DNA of 64,000 nt from Entomomonas asaccharolytica (GTDB lineage: Bacteria > Pseudomonadota > Gammaproteobacteria > Pseudomonadales > Pseudomonadaceae): assembly GCF_016653615.1 (NCBI RefSeq), contig NZ_CP067393.1:3172907-3236906 (forward strand), written 5' to 3'. Each line of letters starts with the position of its first letter. Positions within the stretch are counted from its first letter, which is position 1. The position numbers and the translations under genes are program-made. Below, piece by piece: positions 60,941 to 64,000 of the stretch. The notes beneath the pieces are model-generated. The model saw nothing but the letters and a program-made list of their open reading frames with translations, ran no database searches and had not been told where the DNA came from.

Positions 60941-62746
60941 TTAGTTTGCTGGTTTCTTTTTCAAGTTCTCAATTTGTCGAGTAATAACCCATTGTTGAGC
61001 AATTGATAAGATGTTGTTGACAACCCAGTATAATACTAAACCTGCAGGGAACCAAATAAAGAAGAAAGTAAAGATAATAGGCATCATCTTAAATACTTTT
61101 GCTTGTATTGGATCAGGTGGTGCAGGATTTAATCTTTGTTGGAAGAACATTGTAGCACCCATAATAATAGGTAATATTAAATATGGATCGCTTGTTGATA
61201 AATCATGAATCCAACCTAACCATGGTGCTTGACGTATTTCCACACTTTCCAATAATACCCAATACAAAGCAATAAATACGGGCATTTGGATAACGATAGG
61301 TAAACATCCGCTCAGTGGGTTAAGTTTTTCTTCCTTGTACAATTTCATCATTTGTTCAGACATTTTCTGTCTATCATCACCATAACGCTCTCTAATAGAT
61401 TGCATTTTTGGTGAAGCTGCACGCATTCTAGCCATTGATTTATAACTAGTTGCAGATAATGGGAAGAAGATTAATTTAATAATAATAGTTAATACAATAA
61501 TCGACCATCCCCAGTTTCCTACAATGCTATGAATCACTTGTAGTAACCAGAAAATAGGCTTACCAATCATACTTAAAATACCATAATCAATGGTTAGATC
61601 TAAGCCTGGTGATAATTCTTTTAAACTATCTTGTAATTTAGGACCTGCATATAAGGTAAAATCTTCACTTATTTGGCCACCAGCAGGTGCTGTAACTAAC
61701 GGTGTAGTAAAACTAACTATATAGTTACCTTGTTGGTCTTTATAGGTTTTAACCACATGGTTTTCATTTTTATCCCCTACCCAAGCAGTTACAAAGTAAT
61801 GTTGTAACCAAGCTATCCAACCACCTTGAACAGTGGCTGAAGGTAAAGGTAGATAATTAAGATTTTCTTCTGCTTTCTTTTGCGTTGCTACACGCATAAT
61901 GCTATCAACATCTTTAATAGCAATTCTGGTGTAAGGTTTATCAGGTGTCCAATAAGCCATACCCAAGAAGGTAGTCATACTAGTAGCTGTGGTAGATGAA
62001 GGATCACCTGCATTGTTACGGGTTAAAGAAGCTAAGAAATAACCTTGCCACGCTTTATCAGTATTATTAGTAATTTGATAATTAACACCAATACGATAAG
62101 CGGCTGGATCTACACAACCTACTCTGTTTTTCTTTTTACTGGCACAAGCTTCATCCATACCACGTAAGAAGGTATAAGTTTTAACGTAATTAATACCATC
62201 TTTTGTATATGTTAAGTTAACTTTTAATTCTTTTTGACCATCAGCTAATTTATAACTTTGTTGTTCTGTTTGATAAACAGGAACAACATTACTATTAGAA
62301 GTAGAAAATACTCTACTTCCTGCTGTATATAAAACTTCCCCAGCGTTACTAAATAGTCTAAAAGGCGTATTAGGTGTATTTAATGCTTTTGGATAGGCTT
62401 TGAGATCTAACTCAACGACATCACCACCTTTTGGATTAATTTTAAGTTTTAAGACATCTGTCTCTACTTCTATAAATTGATTGTTAGTAGAAGTGGTAAC
62501 TGGTTGGTTAGGTACAGTAACTTGATGATTTTCTGTAGCATTAGCATTTTCACCAGTAGGTGCAGGCTGATGAATATCTGAATTGATATTATTCATATCA
62601 GTAGAATTCTGCACATTTTGAGTGACTTGCGCTGTTTGAGTCCCTTCTTCATTAGGGACTTTATGATAATCATCATTCCATTGCAGTAGTATTAAATAAG
62701 CCACAACAGCTAATGCAACTAATAAGATAGGACGTTGAATATCCAT
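60941..62746 (-). CDS. yidC: Membrane protein insertase YidC
   Basis: Inserts proteins such as Fo subunits into the inner membrane. The 601 residues have an N-terminal signal anchor, a large periplasmic beta domain (about 85-350) and a five-helix core beginning near [22 protein letters not shown] (with the conserved Lys/Arg groove sector), then [40 protein letters not shown] and the final [19 protein letters not shown]. Length is normal. It follows yidD by six bases. Confidence 0.97.
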   Translation of the reverse strand: MDIQRPILLVALAVVAYLILLQWNDDYHKVPNEEGTQTAQVTQNVQNSTDMNNINSDIHQPAPTGENANATENHQVTVPNQPVTTSTNNQFIEVETDVLKLKINPKGGDVVELDLKAYPKALNTPNTPFRLFSNAGEVLYTAGSRVFSTSNSNVVPVYQTEQQSYKLADGQKELKVNLTYTKDGINYVKTYTFLRGMDEACASKKKNRVGCVDPAAYRIGVNYQITNNTDKAWQGYFLASLTRNNAGDPSSTTATSMTTFLGMAYWTPDKPYTRIAIKDVDSIMRVATQKKAEENLNYLPLPSATVQGGWIAWLQHYFVTAWVGDKNENHVVKTYKDQQGNYIVSFTTPLVTAPAGGQISEDFTLYAGPKLQDSLKELSPGLDLTIDYGILSMIGKPIFWLLQVIHSIVGNWGWSIIVLTIIIKLIFFPLSATSYKSMARMRAASPKMQSIRERYGDDRQKMSEQMMKLYKEEKLNPLSGCLPIVIQMPVFIALYWVLLESVEIRQAPWLGWIHDLSTSDPYLILPIIMGATMFFQQRLNPAPPDPIQAKVFKMMPIIFTFFFIWFPAGLVLYWVVNNILSIAQQWVITRQIENLKKKPAN

Positions 62747-62752
62747 AGTTAT

Positions 62753-62995
62753 TTAATCTTCAATTGAATGTTTAGAGGTATTTTTAGGAGGAACCGGATC
62801 ATAACCACCAGGATTCCATGGATGACAGCGGAGTAAACGGCGAACTCCTAAATAGCTACCATGTAGCAAACCATACTGTTCAATTGCTTCGTATGTATAA
62901 CATGAACAGCTAGGATAAAAACGACAGTGACTTGCCATTAACGGACTAATAGCATACTGGTAAAACTTTATGGACAATAATGCTACTTTACGCAT
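62753..62995 (-). CDS. yidD: Membrane protein insertion efficiency factor YidD
   Basis: 80-residue protein helping Yid[42 protein letters not shown] and [18 protein letters not shown] are the invariant features. ATG 62995 follows the rnpA stop by one base and gives the family N-terminus; an upstream ATG at 63076 lies within rnpA and is rejected. Confidence 0.96.
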   Translation of the reverse strand: MRKVALLSIKFYQYAISPLMASHCRFYPSCSCYTYEAIEQYGLLHGSYLGVRRLLRCHPWNPGGYDPVPPKNTSKHSIED

Positions 62996-62996
62996 A

Positions 62997-63374
62997 TCAG
63001 CCGCCATTTTCAGAATTTGTAGAATTTTTAACTGAAAGTCTTTTCCAGAATTTAATGAACTGATCATGCAATTCATTATTTTCTACTTCAGCTAATCCTC
63101 TACGCGCCACCACTACAACATCATAACTATCAATTAGATGTTGATTTAGACGGAATACTTCACGTATTTGTCTTTTTAGTCGATTACGTTGTACTGCTAA
63201 TTTAACGCTTTTTTTACCTATTACAAGGCCTAAGCGTGGATGATCTAAATCATTTTTACAAACAAGTAATAAAATATAACTTGTTGATAATTTTTTATCT
63301 GGCGAGTCAAAAACACGTTTAAAGTGTTTAGCTTCTAGCAAACGTTTTTGCTTGGAAAAGTTGTGACTCACCAC
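62997..63374 (-). CDS. rnpA: Ribonuclease P protein component
   Basis: Basic protein of 125 residues that binds RNase P RNA and assists tRNA 5' maturation. [42 protein letters not shown] (the RNR motif) and [11 protein letters not shown] are diagnostic. The start is GTG 63374, giving MVSHNF as in Pseudomonas. It lies eight bases after rpmH. Confidence 0.97.
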   Translation of the reverse strand: MVSHNFSKQKRLLEAKHFKRVFDSPDKKLSTSYILLLVCKNDLDHPRLGLVIGKKSVKLAVQRNRLKRQIREVFRLNQHLIDSYDVVVVARRGLAEVENNELHDQFIKFWKRLSVKNSTNSENGG

Positions 63375-63382
63375 AATAAAAA

Positions 63383-63517
63383 TTAAATAGCAATACGTTT
63401 ACGACCTTTAGCACGACGACGATTAAGAACTTGACGACCATTCTTAGTAGCCATACGAGCGCGAAAACCGTGTACACGTGCACGTTTTATATTACTAGGT
63501 TGAAATGTACGTTTCAT
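63383..63517 (-). CDS. rpmH: 50S ribosomal protein L34
   Basis: 44-residue, very basic ribosomal protein, too short for many ORF filters. It begins [18 protein letters not shown] and continues [20 protein letters not shown], ending RKRIAI. Length and sequence are textbook L34. It is the first gene of rpmH-rnpA-yidD-yidC, and a consensus promoter lies upstream. Confidence 0.97.
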   Translation of the reverse strand: MKRTFQPSNIKRARVHGFRARMATKNGRQVLNRRRAKGRKRIAI

Positions 63518-63569
63518 ATTAATGTTACCTTGTGTTCAAAAAAGGACACCTAATTTTAAAGAGCCAGCA

Positions 63570-63598
63570 ATTTTATTTGAAGCTGAGCAGAAGGTCAA
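63570..63598 (-). promoter_or_regulatory. Sigma-70-type promoter of rpmH-rnpA-yidD-yidC
   Basis: On the minus strand TTGACC (63598-63593) and TAAAAT (63575-63570) have exactly 17 bases between them. Transcription would start about 46 bases before the rpmH ATG. It lies between rpmH and the DnaA-box cluster. Confidence 0.7.
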
Positions 63599-63599
63599 A

Positions 63600-64000
63600 C
63601 AATAAATAGTACTTTAATATAAAAAAAGTTTTTTTATAGGTAATAAAATAATAAATATAAAATATATATATTTTTAAAAGATTATTTATATTGTTTATAT
63701 TAGTTAAGCTATAATCTGTTAATAACTTTATATAAGCATTGTTATATAAAGATGGTAGCATTTTATAAGGATGTTTATATTATCTGATAAAGATGTGTTT
63801 TTATTGTCATTTAACTGTGGATAAAGAGTAATTTTATTCACAGCAGATTTATTCACTGTTTTATTTACACTTTTTAAAGGTAGTTTAAGATTATTTATAC
63901 ACAGGTTTACTTTACGACTATTTATTTTATTTTTAATACTAGTTAGCTGTGGATAACTTTTATTAGAGTCGTTAGAATGTCTATTTATTTATCAATTGGG
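63600..64000. other. oriC: Probable replication origin oriC with DnaA boxes and AT-rich unwinding region
   Basis: Four perfect TTATNCACA boxes: TTATCCACA on the minus strand at 63816-63824 and 63948-63956, TTATTCACA at 63834-63842 and TTATACACA at 63895-63903 on the plus strand. Two one-mismatch boxes are at 63849-63857 and 63861-63869. Next to them, 63600-63780 is almost pure A/T and includes a perfect 21-base palindrome of A and T runs (63618-63638), suitable for unwinding. Pseudomonas oriC lies between rpmH and dnaA, the same position; dnaA itself should start beyond the window. Confidence 0.8.

Noticed and set aside
62996..63076. Longer yidD frame starting inside rnpA
   Set aside because: The extra 27 residues match no YidD; ATG 62995 gives the conserved MRK start.
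63573..63761. 62-codon minus-strand ORF in the oriC region
   Set aside because: Low-complexity Ile/Tyr/Lys/Asn translation of A/T runs. It overlaps the rpmH promoter and unwinding region, has no ribosome site and no recognisable domain.

Overview
The window is a stretch of chromosome from an AT-rich gammaproteobacterium whose gene order and protein sequences look like Pseudomonas. Pseudomonas-type linkages include rpmH-rnpA-yidD-yidC-mnmE beside oriC, mnmG-rsmG-parA-parB-atpIBEFHAGDC-glmU, hydrolase-trpS, argE-argA, pip-dtd, thiD-thiE, an HtrB1-type acyltransferase, OprD porins and MexA/TtgA-type efflux. Codon use and intergenic DNA are strongly AT-rich, unlike free-living Pseudomonas, so an AT-rich Pseudomonadaceae lineage such as the insect-associated genus Entomomonas is a reasonable inference. 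I see no phage, insertion sequence, CRISPR array, rRNA or tRNA.

Layout. 1-922: a truncated RND efflux adaptor (minus) behind a TtgR-like operator. 1.3-9.5 kb: two lipoproteins, oligopeptidase A with a zinc-ribbon partner, a DUF1444 protein, GlpM, and a large symporter/histidine-kinase/receiver fusion. 9.5-15.0 kb (minus): an N-terminally extended GAPDH, lipid A hydroxylase LpxO, an unknown protein, Dtd, proline iminopeptidase and an orphan choline/betaine-binding protein. 15.2-20.5 kb: thiD-thiE, recN (minus), LpxL/HtrB1 and two small uncharacterised proteins. 20.6-33.4 kb (minus): glmU, the complete F1Fo ATP synthase operon, parB-parA, rsmG (carrying a parS-like site) and mnmG. A small, apparently frameshifted membrane ORF follows at 33.55 kb.

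33.8-59.2 kb lies between mnmG and mnmE, which are near neighbours in typical Pseudomonas chromosomes. It holds YhcB, a hydrolase, trpS, argE, argA, a GlcG-like protein, the methionine importer metNIQ, an OprD porin, a PhyH-type dioxygenase, a polyamine-type ABC importer with two tandem binding proteins, an SDR, mscL, radA, an MFS transporter, a 739-residue secreted protein with a DUF3142 partner, a class III aminotransferase, a DUF4377 lipoprotein and a lipocalin. 59.5-63.5 kb (minus): mnmE, yidC, yidD, rnpA, rpmH. 63.6-64.0 kb: an AT-rich segment with a cluster of DnaA boxes, the likely oriC, with dnaA expected just beyond the window.

Functionally this is mainly replication-origin-proximal housekeeping: segregation, tRNA modification, ATP synthesis, membrane-protein insertion, lipid A, thiamine and arginine biosynthesis, plus several nutrient importers. 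I found no convincing new defence or mobile system. The items most worth a second look are the orphan TtgR-like operator, the broken mnmE-mnmG linkage, the frameshifted small ORF, the MetN lacking its regulatory domain, the duplicated binding proteins, and the secreted-protein/DUF3142 pair. All similarities come from pattern recognition and memory; no database search was run.
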